Shown here: positions 25,145 through 33,892 of the stretch, piece by piece
Numbering within the stretch: the first letter of the stretch is position 1
Layout of the letters: every line of letters starts with the position of its first letter
NCBI GenBank assembly: GCA_002373675.1
Contig: DFLF01000011.1
Coordinates: forward strand, 193,854-257,853
Direction of reading: 5' to 3'
Source of the DNA: Pseudobutyrivibrio sp. UBA3626
GTDB lineage: Bacteria; Bacillota; Clostridia; Lachnospirales; Lachnospiraceae
DNA: 64,000 nt
The notes under the pieces: model-generated
What the model saw: only the letters and a program-made list of their open reading frames with translations
Told to the model about the DNA's origin: nothing
The model's database searches: none
Program-made: the position numbers and the translations under genes

Positions 25145-27118
25145 TTGCCGTTTATGAAAAAGCGTGAAAACAATCTTTGTAAAAACATAAATCTTTTTGA
25201 GAATAAGGATTATGATATATGTATAGACTTAGAAAAAACGATTTTCTGGGTGGGCGCAGGAATAAGCTACGATTCTCCAACCGGTATACCCTTGGGCAAT
25301 GATTTGACGAATGCCTTCTTGAAAAAGTTGCTGGGACCTGAGTTTGCCGATAGTTTTATTGAGTATTGGAATGTGCATATACCAAAATTGAAGAATGCGA
25401 TACATAATGGGCATATTGTGGGCATCGGCCATAATGAAGAGAAGGACAAGAATAAAAAAGGAGAAAAAGATTACCCTCGTCTAGAATATGTTATCGGGGA
25501 ATTTAGTAAGTTGGACAACGAGTTTTCGGATTTTCATTTCTACAAAGAAGAAAACAACAGGAGATATGGACGGAAAAAGTGTATATCAGCGTTAAGACAC
25601 TTTGCGGAAACTGAGCCGAACAATAATCATATGTTTTTGGCGGAGTGTGCTCGTGCAGGTGCAACAATCATTACTACGAATTTTGATTTATGTATTGAGA
25701 AGGCTTTAGGCGTGGAGACAGAACTCATTAATAACCCGACATCACACCTTGGAGTAAATGCTATTCCGATCGGAGAAGCTAACAATCAATATGTATATCA
25801 TATTCATGGAGTGGCGACAGACGAGAATATCGAAGAAAATCTTGGAACAACGGGTAGCAAGGTGTCAGAACCACTGCCCAAACCATTTTGTAAAATGATA
25901 AAAGAAGCCTTAGACAGAGGTTTTTGTATGGTGTTTTTGGGTTATAGCGGTTCTGATTTTTTTGATGTAGGCACCTTTTTTGATGAGTTGGTTAAAAACG
26001 GAGAAACCTATGGGCGCGGGATATATGTAGATCACTGTTTTGATAGCAAGATGGCAGAGGAACATATATTGGCGGAGAAGAAATATATGTTTCTCTTGCA
26101 ACCGTTTTCAGGGCAACAGGTATGTTATGGTCTTACCGAGAATGTGCTAAAATCTATATGCAATAAGGCTGGACTAAGGACAAAGTTTAACGAATCTCAT
26201 ACAGACGTTAAAGCTTTTGAGAAGACAGAGAATAGTCTTGAAAGTACTGTGCCGTCGTATTTAGATGCAGATCGCTATTATTACTTTTTAAATCTTTTTC
26301 GCCTAACGTCACAACTAAACATAAATCCTGGGCATTTTTGCAAAGACTGGGCAAGCAGAATTGAAGAAATCTGTAAGGACTGGGAAGATGATGGTACTGA
26401 CACTATTGACAGGATGTTTTCTACTATGGGACAGCTGAATGATAGTATTGTTGATGATATTAGGTTTAACAATTGGAAGAGCCTTAATCCTAAGTATATG
26501 AGGACTGCTAAAAAAATGAACAAGCATACTCATTCGTGGGAGAACAGGCACAAGACGGATTTAAGCAACCATATGGGTTATTTTAAGCGACCGGTGCCTG
26601 ATGATATGCTGGAAAAGTATGTGGCTGAAACTTGTAGAATTCTTGAGAATGGGATTGTGGACGCAAAAGATGCTGATATACAGCGAGATACTATGATGTA
26701 TTTGTACAGCAGACAGATAAAGAAGTGGCGCTTGATATGGCTGAACGTGCCAATGCTTCGTAGTTATTGTAATAAGCAAATGAAGAGATTAGTGCCATAT
26801 TACGAGCGTCTTTTGAGTTTCTCGTTTAATCGTTTTATGTACAGGACATATTATTTGTATCCGATGCGATTTCTCAATCTAATGCATGCGATGATGGGAG
26901 ATATAGAGCCTAATGAAGATGGGTTCTATGGTGATTTTCAGCATGAATGGGAGATCTGCATGGAAACACCGGATTTGTTTGATGCAAGAAGGACCATAGA
27001 AAACAGATTGCAGCAAATAGATATTTTAGAAAAACGGAGTATCAAAGTGGATGATATGATAAAGGAGAATCTGAAAACATTATTATATGAGCTCAAAGAG
27101 ATGCAGAAAGACATATGA
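25145..27118 (+). CDS. SIR2-like domain protein (probable NAD-consuming defence protein)
   Basis: About 657 residues. The N-terminal 330 residues form a SIR2-type fold: FWVGAGISYDSPTGIPLGND for the NAD-binding loop, ATIITTNFDLCIEKAL, YVYHIHGVATDE with the catalytic-type histidine, and FLGYSGSDFFDVGTFFDELV. The remaining 320 residues are helical and charged, with no motif I recognise, and probably sense the trigger. SIR2 domains in phage defence degrade NAD. The frame opens at TTG 25127; GAAAGGA at 25131-25137 is best placed for TTG 25145, with ATG 25154 as the alternative. The gene is 35 bases behind the small ORF. Confidence 0.8.
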   Translation: MPFMKKRENNLCKNINLFENKDYDICIDLEKTIFWVGAGISYDSPTGIPLGNDLTNAFLKKLLGPEFADSFIEYWNVHIPKLKNAIHNGHIVGIGHNEEKDKNKKGEKDYPRLEYVIGEFSKLDNEFSDFHFYKEENNRRYGRKKCISALRHFAETEPNNNHMFLAECARAGATIITTNFDLCIEKALGVETELINNPTSHLGVNAIPIGEANNQYVYHIHGVATDENIEENLGTTGSKVSEPLPKPFCKMIKEALDRGFCMVFLGYSGSDFFDVGTFFDELVKNGETYGRGIYVDHCFDSKMAEEHILAEKKYMFLLQPFSGQQVCYGLTENVLKSICNKAGLRTKFNESHTDVKAFEKTENSLESTVPSYLDADRYYYFLNLFRLTSQLNINPGHFCKDWASRIEEICKDWEDDGTDTIDRMFSTMGQLNDSIVDDIRFNNWKSLNPKYMRTAKKMNKHTHSWENRHKTDLSNHMGYFKRPVPDDMLEKYVAETCRILENGIVDAKDADIQRDTMMYLYSRQIKKWRLIWLNVPMLRSYCNKQMKRLVPYYERLLSFSFNRFMYRTYYLYPMRFLNLMHAMMGDIEPNEDGFYGDFQHEWEICMETPDLFDARRTIENRLQQIDILEKRSIKVDDMIKENLKTLLYELKEMQKDI

Positions 27119-27252
27119 TATAGATAAATTATTTTAGCAAATCATTGGCTTAGTTAAGACAGAGAGGATAGCATACATAAATAATCCATATAATCTTTAC
27201 ATAGCATTGTTTGATTAGTAGATTATTAGGTAAAAAAATAGGAGTACTTTTG

Positions 27253-28355
27253 ATGAAAAAAAGTATGAGAAAGTCAGAAATCTTTTCTTGGAGAATGATA
27301 AAGACTTTTTGTGGGAATTAAATGAGTGGAGCAAATATGCTAGTAAATATAAGAACAAAACCCCACCTAATGAAAGTTATGTGGCATATGTTAAGGCGAG
27401 AGAAGATTGTAAGTGCATTTACATTAAACATTCGGGTATAAGGAGAGTAAAAGAGTTGTATTATAAAAAGAAGAAGCGTAGTTTAATTGATTATTGTAAT
27501 ATTTGTGGGAGGAAAACTAAGCTTACTTGGGATCATGTTCCGCCGAAGAGTGTTAAAATAGGAGATTGTGCGTATGCTGATACGTTATTTGCTGGGGAGA
27601 TTCCGTCAGAAACTAAGTATGGAAAGAAATATCAAAACGGAGTGAAGTATAGGACTATATGCCAAGAATGTAATGGGGATTTATTGGGTAAATATGACAA
27701 ATGCTACGCGAGATTTATAGAGGTCGTTAATCAAAGTATTGAGAGCAAATGTCAAGATGTTTTAAACGGTGTGGTCATAAATCCTATAGATGAGGAAGTA
27801 ACAGTTGAGGTACAGATTAATAAGATTTTAAGGTCGATTCTCGGTCATTTTTTATCAATGAAAGCAGTTTATGACAAAGATACAACAGTTGATGAGTATT
27901 TAAGACTCTATTTAAAAGATGAGAGTTTAGAATTAACGGGAATAAAACTGTATACGTGGCTCTATCCATATAGTACAATAATAAATCTTAGGGATTTTGC
28001 TACAAGAGGGAAAATTGATTCAGATGACTATCGAACGCATCCTTGTGGTATGATAAGTATAATGAATTCTTATCCGCTGGCATATATGATCTCGACAGAA
28101 AATGAGAATAGTTGTTGTGTGGATGATATTGGGAGATACTCGACAGAGAATATCAATGATAAGGTAACTATTACACTTCACATATCAACAGCCTATTATT
28201 CTATGCCGTTGAGAACAGATGATGGGCTAATGGCGGCGGTAAAAAGAAAAGAGTTTTCATGGCCGGCAAATGTCTCTGATGATGAGTTTGGTGCATTGTT
28301 TGTTTTGGGCAATGATCAGATAATGGATGGAAGTACTATTGCAATTCAGAAATAA
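27253..28355 (+). CDS. HNH-type nuclease-like protein with a frameshift in an A run near its start
   Basis: From TTG 27288 the frame gives 355 residues with CNIC at 70-73, DHVPPK starting at D82-H83, and CQECN at 125-129: a CxxC...DH...CxxC HNH layout. The rest (about 150-355) is unrecognised. Upstream, ATG 27253 has a good GGAG at 27241-27244, and if the seven A at 27256-27262 were eight it would read MKKKYEKVRNLFLENDK straight into this protein. So either the real start is the weak TTG or one base is missing. The next gene, a RES-domain protein, starts 20 bases after the stop, so the two are likely one unit. Confidence 0.65.
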
Positions 28356-28374
28356 TGATAAAGGACTGTGCAAC

Positions 28375-29751
28375 ATGAAATTTAATGATTCAGCATATAA
28401 AGGGTTGATAAATATTTCAAAACAAAATAGTGAAATGTTTAAGTCGATTAATACTGAAGCGATTAATATGATGCAAAGCAGTAGTGTAATCCAGGCACAA
28501 AAAGGGTTATCTAATGTAAAAGAATTGTTAATCGCTCAACAAGACAAAGAGACTTTTAGCGAAGTTGCACGGCTCGGAGTGTCAATGGCAGAAGCTAGTG
28601 ACAAGTATCAAATTTTTTTTAAAGAATATAGAGATATTACAGAGAAGTACAATAGATTATTTAACTCGTATGATTTTAGCAGATTTTCGGGAAATATGAG
28701 CCAGCAACTTGCTCAATCACAATTAAACACTATTGCACAGTTGTGTAGTTCATATGAGACTCAAATGATCCATGATGTAATTGGTTGTTTTGCAAATGCT
28801 GAATATAAATACTTGCCCAATGTTATTAATGCTGCTATAAATAAAGAAAGAATAGAAGCCGTTGATATGGCGTTTGTTAGAACTAGTGATATAATATCAG
28901 TTATTAAGAGTGAACTTAATTATCCTGTAGGTTTTGCTTCTGCATTAAAGAATCTTAATTTAACGACAGCGCAAGATATTTCTAAGAAGTCCAGTATTAA
29001 ATTTGACACAAAAAAGAACGAATTCGTAAACGGAGATTCGGCAGTAAATGTTAAAAGTATGAATATCATTTATGCTGGGATCAGTTTTCTTGGGACGGAT
29101 GAGGTTTTTTCTGATAAGGAACTCATTGATTTTATTTCAGTTCTTTCGGATAGACCTATGGTAGCAATGAATAATGATACGGGATTGAAAATATTTGAAT
29201 GGCTAAAAGAGCTTAATAATAACAACACTAATATAATAAACTTTGATTGTGATATATATTATCATTGTCGCTCAAGAAAGAAAGATGATATGCTATATAC
29301 TTTTGATGAAATGGTAAAACCGCCACATGGAATACCCAGTGCAGGGCGGTTTAATCATTCTGGAAGATCTAGTTTTTATTTTTCTGATAATAGATATGGA
29401 GCAGAAGTAGAAGTTAGGAAGCATTTGAGCAAGGATGGAAAAGAGGTTCCTCAAACGGTAAAACTAAAACCTAAAAAAGATATTCGTTTGTTAGACTTTT
29501 CGGAGACATTAAGACGTGGAGAAAGCTTTTTAAGGATGATAAGGTATCCGGTTAAGGGGAACGTGATTAATAAGATGCCTAAAGAATACCTGCTTCCCAA
29601 TTTTGTCGCGGATTGTTGTAAAGAGATTGGAATTGAAGGCATAAAATACTATGGTTCTAAAAAGTATAGCAATTATGTTTGTTGGGAAGACGGCTATTTT
29701 AAGGATGCAGGTATGTGTCAGTATAAAAAATGGAAGAAGCTGACAACGTAA
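28375..29751 (+). CDS. RES-domain protein (NAD-degrading toxin-like) with long helical N-terminus
   Basis: About 458 residues. Residues 1-290 are mainly helical and unrecognised. The C-terminal 165 residues carry a RES domain: YYHCRSRKKDD near 296 (the Arg), PPHGIPSAGRFNHSGRSSFY near 316, and GAEVEVRKHL (the Glu), with a Ser-containing stretch further on. RES toxins destroy NAD by phosphorolysis or hydrolysis. ATG at 28375 lies 20 bases after the HNH gene and follows AAAGGA. A small gene overlaps its 3' end. The usual toxin-antitoxin partner (Xre-type antitoxin) is not visible, so this looks like an effector in a defence unit instead. Confidence 0.75.
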   Translation: MKFNDSAYKGLINISKQNSEMFKSINTEAINMMQSSSVIQAQKGLSNVKELLIAQQDKETFSEVARLGVSMAEASDKYQIFFKEYRDITEKYNRLFNSYDFSRFSGNMSQQLAQSQLNTIAQLCSSYETQMIHDVIGCFANAEYKYLPNVINAAINKERIEAVDMAFVRTSDIISVIKSELNYPVGFASALKNLNLTTAQDISKKSSIKFDTKKNEFVNGDSAVNVKSMNIIYAGISFLGTDEVFSDKELIDFISVLSDRPMVAMNNDTGLKIFEWLKELNNNNTNIINFDCDIYYHCRSRKKDDMLYTFDEMVKPPHGIPSAGRFNHSGRSSFYFSDNRYGAEVEVRKHLSKDGKEVPQTVKLKPKKDIRLLDFSETLRRGESFLRMIRYPVKGNVINKMPKEYLLPNFVADCCKEIGIEGIKYYGSKKYSNYVCWEDGYFKDAGMCQYKKWKKLTT

Positions 29752-30065
29752 GGATTTATGCTCCGATTGATTTGAACAGGAAGGCTATACTACGTCGTCT
29801 TGATAGGATTATCGCTTCTTACGGAGAAGCTAATGAAGGAAATGAGATGGAGTATGATTCAGATGTAAGTATGCTAGTGTCACAGATTGAAATCTATGAC
29901 CAGATATGCTATGTGAGGCATACCTCGTCCGAGAATAGTCATAGCGATGAGGGTGTGTCCCTTGTAAAAGAGTTTGTTGCTCGGCTAGAAGCGATACCGG
30001 ACGGATGCGCAGAGTGTTTTTCGTTTGAGCTGATTGATAAGCTAAAAAGAGAATATTTTTCGTAA
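29730..30065 (+). CDS. Unknown 111-residue acidic protein
   Basis: ATG at 29730 overlaps the last seven codons of the RES gene. The product is acidic (EANEGNEMEYDSD; CAECFSFELIDKL) with no family I recognise. No ribosome binding site is evident, which fits either translational coupling to the RES gene or a remnant fused by chance. If real, a small acidic protein coupled to a toxin is a candidate inhibitor, but nothing in the sequence proves it. Confidence 0.4.
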   Translation: MEEADNVRIYAPIDLNRKAILRRLDRIIASYGEANEGNEMEYDSDVSMLVSQIEIYDQICYVRHTSSENSHSDEGVSLVKEFVARLEAIPDGCAECFSFELIDKLKREYFS

Positions 30066-30162
30066 TTCTATCATATATATATATTTGTTGGGAGTCTCAG
30101 TTGTTTTATGTGGTTAGAGAAGAGATATGGTATATTCAATATGCCGTTGAAGGGGAGGATGT

Positions 30163-31515
30163 ATGATAAAGAAACTCAAATGGAAGAACTACCTATCCTT
30201 TGGTAATCTTGAACTTGATTTTTCAAAGCCTAATGGAACTGCTTATAACACAATAGTTCTTGCGGGAGAGAATGGCACCGGAAAGACTACAATACTTGAG
30301 ACACTGTCTGCATATTTGGATAAGCGATCACTTGAGCCATTCGAATATTTGGACTATATAGTTGATGGTAAAGAATATCATATTATCGCTGATAAGAACA
30401 GAGCAGGTATCGGCTTCCATAAAAGGATAGATGTGGAAACGGGTGAAGAAAACGTGGTGAGGAATGGAAAAAATAATAACGAGTTGAGAATCGAAGAGGA
30501 TAATCTTGACTTACGTCACTATGGTTTTGCATATTCAAAAGCAAGATCAGGTTTTATAACAAATCCCGTAACATCATCCACAACATTACAGATTGATAAT
30601 GATAAGTATGAGCCAGATATTGGAGAGGATTTTACTCGAATAAAGCAGTTGTTAATTGATATTGAGAGTCAGGATTCGTCAGAATGGATGAAGAAAAGTC
30701 AAGGTGGAGGCATAAACGATCAGAAGTTTTTCGAATTTAAGAGAAAGTCGAAAGGATACAGATTTGAAAAGGCTTTTAACGACTTCTTTGATTCTATGGA
30801 ATATAAAGGAGTTGATAACGACAATCCCATTGAAAAGAAGGTCCTTTTTGAAAAGTATGGGCGAGATATAGCAGTAGATCAGCTTAGTACCGGCGAAAAG
30901 CAGATTGTATTCCGTGGAGCTCATCTGCTAAGAAACAGCAGAAGCATAGCCGGTGGAACAGTACTTATAGATGAGCCGGAGCTAAGTATGCACCCGATTT
31001 GGCAGAAAAAGATACTTGATTATTATCGTGGTCTGTTTACAAGTAATAATAATCAATATGTTCAGATGATAATTGCAACACACTCAGAATATGTCCTTCA
31101 ATCGGCACTAAAAGACAGAGATGATGTCCTTGTGATTGTTCTTACAGATGATAATGGAACTATAAGATGTAAAAATATTACAGCGCCCAATGTCTTACCA
31201 ACGATTACTTCGGCGGAAACAAACTATTTGGCATTTGGAGTATCATCGACGGATTATCACATTGCGCTGTATGCATATTTACAAACTAAGACGGGAAACC
31301 ATAATATAGAGGCTTGCGACCGGTATATTGAGCAACAGCCACAGTATGATGCAGCTAAGCATGAGAAGATAGACACGTCCTATCCAGGTCATAGTTATCG
31401 AACGTTGTCAACATATATTAGAAATGCCATAGATCATCCTGATAATCCAAGCAGAAGTTATTCCGAGGAAGAACTTAGAACATCAATAGAGTTACTGATA
31501 AAGCTTTGCAGGTGA
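30163..31515 (+). CDS. ABC-type/SMC-like ATPase with C-terminal RxxxxH motif (probable defence ATPase)
   Basis: A 450-residue protein with Walker A GENGTGKTT at 35-43, an ABC signature LSTGEKQ at 241-247, Walker B VLIDEPE at 267-273 and an H-loop in ATHSEY near 305. It starts like RecF/OLD-type ATPases (KKLKWKNYLSFGNLELDFSK). The C-terminus has YIRNAIDHPDNPSRSYSEEE, with RNAIDH at 420-425, a HEPN-like Rx4H pattern. Such ATPases are the core of several abortive systems, where they hold back a nuclease. No obvious partner nuclease gene follows; the end overlaps a decayed gene. GGAGGATGT ATG at 30163 is a good start. Confidence 0.72.
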   Translation: MIKKLKWKNYLSFGNLELDFSKPNGTAYNTIVLAGENGTGKTTILETLSAYLDKRSLEPFEYLDYIVDGKEYHIIADKNRAGIGFHKRIDVETGEENVVRNGKNNNELRIEEDNLDLRHYGFAYSKARSGFITNPVTSSTTLQIDNDKYEPDIGEDFTRIKQLLIDIESQDSSEWMKKSQGGGINDQKFFEFKRKSKGYRFEKAFNDFFDSMEYKGVDNDNPIEKKVLFEKYGRDIAVDQLSTGEKQIVFRGAHLLRNSRSIAGGTVLIDEPELSMHPIWQKKILDYYRGLFTSNNNQYVQMIIATHSEYVLQSALKDRDDVLVIVLTDDNGTIRCKNITAPNVLPTITSAETNYLAFGVSSTDYHIALYAYLQTKTGNHNIEACDRYIEQQPQYDAAKHEKIDTSYPGHSYRTLSTYIRNAIDHPDNPSRSYSEEELRTSIELLIKLCR

Positions 31516-31844
31516 CGGCATTACAAAACCTGACTAGAGTACACGATGAGCCTCAGCACATTTATCAGGGGGAAGTCACGGTTAAGCGAATGGAGGATAT
31601 GGATGTCTCAACGTGTGTTGTTGATAAGAAGACATCAGAAGAAGAGTTATTGACTGTGATGTCAGAGTTTAGAAAGATATTATCAGCTGGTAAGAGTGTG
31701 GCATTTGTTATTTGTAAGGGAGCGTTAACGGATGCGCCTCAAGTTGAATACAAGAATGATTATTCTATTTCTCGAGAGGACACCATTAGGCATATAGTTT
31801 CGGTGTCAGGAGAAGATTCGATTGTGTCTACAACAGGAAAGTAA
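31506..31844 (+). pseudogene. aepY: Internal fragment of phosphonopyruvate decarboxylase
   Basis: The frame reads HDEPQHIYQGEVTVKRMEDM, then a poorly conserved stretch, then YKNDYSISREDTIRHIVSVS and GEDSIVSTTGK, which follows the central part of phosphonopyruvate decarboxylase up to the start of its thiamine diphosphate domain. Both the first part of the protein and the entire C-terminal half are missing; the 3' side is cut by the IS66 leader repeat at 31854. The enzyme serves phosphonate synthesis, often for 2-aminoethylphosphonate decoration of glycans. This is a remnant, joined to the end of the ATPase gene by a 10-base overlap that is probably accidental. Confidence 0.7.
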
Positions 31845-31853
31845 AAGCACAAT

Positions 31854-31927
31854 AGTGGGTACCTACCGCGATTTATAGGGCTATGCGATAATAAGCTTAT
31901 CATAAAAAAGGAGGTAAGCTTATTATG
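31854..31927 (+). repeat. IS66-derived leader repeat, copy 2
   Basis: Nearly identical to copy 1. The hairpin arms ATAATAAGCTTA and TAAGCTTATTAT are perfect here, enclosing AAAAAAGGAGG; copy 1 keeps pairing through a G-U pair at the changed position. Confidence 0.75.
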
Positions 31928-32227
31928 AACAAGAAGAAAGAATCTGTTGTTGAAGAGTGGAGAAGGTTAATAGCCGAGTGCGAGAACAGACCTAAGGGAG
32001 TAAAGTTTGGAGACTGGTGCAAAAGCGTAGGGGTTAGCAAGACTAATTATTACTATTGGAAGAAGAGATTAAGAGAGCTAGAAAGCGACACACCTCAGAT
32101 TGTGAAAGTGGAAGCTGATACACTATATTTGTTTTGTGGAAGAAGGCATAATAAGATTAAGGGGCTTGTGTGGGAGAGAGACGGATTTCTTTTATTGTAT
32201 AAGAGGTTATTAGTTTATGAGCGATAA
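31925..32227 (+). pseudogene. IS66 orfA-orfB deletion fusion, copy 2, truncated
   Basis: About 100 residues almost identical to the product at 19066, with the same OrfA/OrfB junction. It departs from copy 1 after GFLLLYKRL, where OrfB's last 40 residues are lost and the sequence passes into the start of an OrfC-like frame. Together with copy 3 of the leader 150 bases later, this is a rearranged IS66 remnant that cannot make transposase. Confidence 0.7.
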
Positions 32228-32378
32228 TAAGACACGAGAAGAATTGAATACATATGATTTCAATACGCTAGTTAATCTTGTTGTTACTTTGCAATATCGC
32301 CTTTCTGATAAGGAAAAGAGCGAGCAGGAACTCAAAGAAGAGTTGAAGGGCTTAAGACAAGAAAGCATAGAGCTCAAT
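32217..32378 (+). pseudogene. IS66 orfC (transposase) N-terminal fragment
   Basis: ATG at 32217 opens MSDNKTREELNTYDFNTLVN, LVVTLQYRLSDKEKSEQELK and EELKGLRQ, the N-terminal leucine-zipper-like segment of an IS66 transposase. At 32379 the frame runs into copy 3 of the leader repeat, so the catalytic domain is gone. Confidence 0.6.
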
Positions 32379-32427
32379 AGTGGGTACCTACCGCGATTTA
32401 TAGGGCTATGCGATAATAGGCTTATCA
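32379..32427 (+). repeat. IS66-derived leader repeat, copy 3 (partial)
   Basis: Begins CAATAGTGGGTACCTACC like copy 2 and continues to GGCTTATCA, but lacks the Shine-Dalgarno part and the downstream arm. It sits inside the OrfC frame, marking a recombination or nested-insertion junction. Confidence 0.7.
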
Positions 32428-32502
32428 ATGAAAAAAGCGTGCAAGCCTTATTATCGGTAGCTTACACACTTTATAATACACACTTTTGTGCCTGCCCTTT
32501 AA

Positions 32503-33369
32503 TTATTTGAGCTTTTCTTTTAGCTTTTCAATTTCAGCTTGGAGTTGTTCGATTTGAGCATCCTTTTCGGAAAGTTGCTTCTTGTGTGAGATAGCGTCTT
32601 CTTTGGCTCTTTCTTTTAGCTCCTTAAGCTGCTTCTGTACATACTGTTCATGAAATATTGCTTCCTGTCTTGCTTCACACATAGCTCTTATTGTTTCGTC
32701 AGAGTTTTGTACATATATGGAATTGGCAGCTTCTGAATATACCTTATCTTTTTCTGCAATCATCTTTAATTCCTCCCACGTAGTAGCCTTGAATAGTCTT
32801 GCCCATTCATCTATGTGCCATTTCTTATCTTCTTTAGTTGCAAGCTTTATCTGATTTAATGATAACACGCTAAGACGAAATTTGCTATTATAAATTTTCC
32901 CTGTTTCAACATTCTGTAACATATATGTACTGTAGAATTCTAATTCATCAGGGAATAAATCATAATCTAAGAATCCTATATGTGTTACAGGTATTGCAGA
33001 ATTATAATCTTCTCCCTTTTGTACGTTATCGAATGTTCTACACAGGTAGCATAGAGACCGGTTTGTCCAGTTACTGTAATTAGTTACCTGCATTTCAAGA
33101 TTAATAATACTGTTGTCATTTAGTATCACCTTAACATCCAAGATAAAGTCCTTATCTTCGATATGCTTTCCAAGCTCTATGGGATTAACTATTTCCACGC
33201 TTTTGATGTCGCTAAGCGGAACATGCATCATAGAACTTATTAATCCTTTAAGCACGTTGTTGTTTGACTGCAATACCATACGGAACATATAGTCGTTGGT
33301 CATGCAGTAGTCAATTTTTCCTGTGGCATTTCGCCATTCTTCGCTATTAAGTTGTTCGTTTTTTGCCAT
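32503..33369 (-). CDS. Rpn-family PD-(D/E)XK nuclease-like protein with coiled-coil tail
   Basis: About 288 residues on the minus strand. The nuclease core is KIDYCMTNDYMFRMVLQSNN, then DKDFILDVKVILNDNSIINL with LEMQ, the D...ExQ motif of the PD-(D/E)XK transposase family, followed by NWTNRSLCYLCRTFDN. The C-terminal 60 residues are a charged coiled coil (KKQLSEKDAQIEQLQAEIEK). ATG at 33369 is preceded by AAGGAGG at a good distance; the two codons upstream are non-coding. A TTGTAT/TATAAT-like promoter with 16 bases between is present on the minus strand near 33472-33499. It is not closely related to the Rpn protein at 19621. Confidence 0.8.
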   Translation of the reverse strand: MAKNEQLNSEEWRNATGKIDYCMTNDYMFRMVLQSNNNVLKGLISSMMHVPLSDIKSVEIVNPIELGKHIEDKDFILDVKVILNDNSIINLEMQVTNYSNWTNRSLCYLCRTFDNVQKGEDYNSAIPVTHIGFLDYDLFPDELEFYSTYMLQNVETGKIYNSKFRLSVLSLNQIKLATKEDKKWHIDEWARLFKATTWEELKMIAEKDKVYSEAANSIYVQNSDETIRAMCEARQEAIFHEQYVQKQLKELKERAKEDAISHKKQLSEKDAQIEQLQAEIEKLKEKLK

Positions 33370-33569
33370 AAGCAAAGCCTCCTTGTAAAGTATTAATAAT
33401 AATTATTCCTATGGTATTGGGAATAGCATAAGCGACAGCCTATGCACGAATCAGAATGATTCGATAGAAGTATTATAGCAGATTATTTTTGGAATACAAT
33501 CGAACAAATTATTAAATCTTTATTAACTTTTTTAGTAGTAGAATGTATTGATATAATTTTGCAAGATAC

Positions 33570-33884
33570 TTGAGAAATGACGATGAGGGGCTGTTGTCCA
33601 CATATTCAAAAGATGTTATAATTAGGTTAATTAATAAAGTAGTACATAAGCAGTTGATGAAGTATCAAAGTACACAGAAGAGAGTAGGTGATCTAATGGG
33701 TGGTAAGGTATTAGATTTGGACGTTATAAGAGCACATGACGAAGGAATAGAGCAAGGAAGAGATTCTACTTTGGCGAAATCTATCCGAAGTATAATGAAG
33801 AATTTTAAATTAACTGCAGAAGAAGCCATGGACAAACTTGATATTCCTAATGGAGAACGTAGCAAGTATATGGCGATGTTATGA
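33570..33884 (+). pseudogene. C-terminal fragment of an Rpn-family gene
   Basis: The 104 residues match the last third of the Rpn-type protein at 19621, for example LLSTYSKDVIIRLINKV, VGDLMGGKVLDLDVIRAHDE and ERSKYMAML at the end. The nuclease core is absent. This is a second, truncated copy of the same gene, on the right side of the defence island. Confidence 0.75.
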
Positions 33885-33892
33885 TTGAATTT

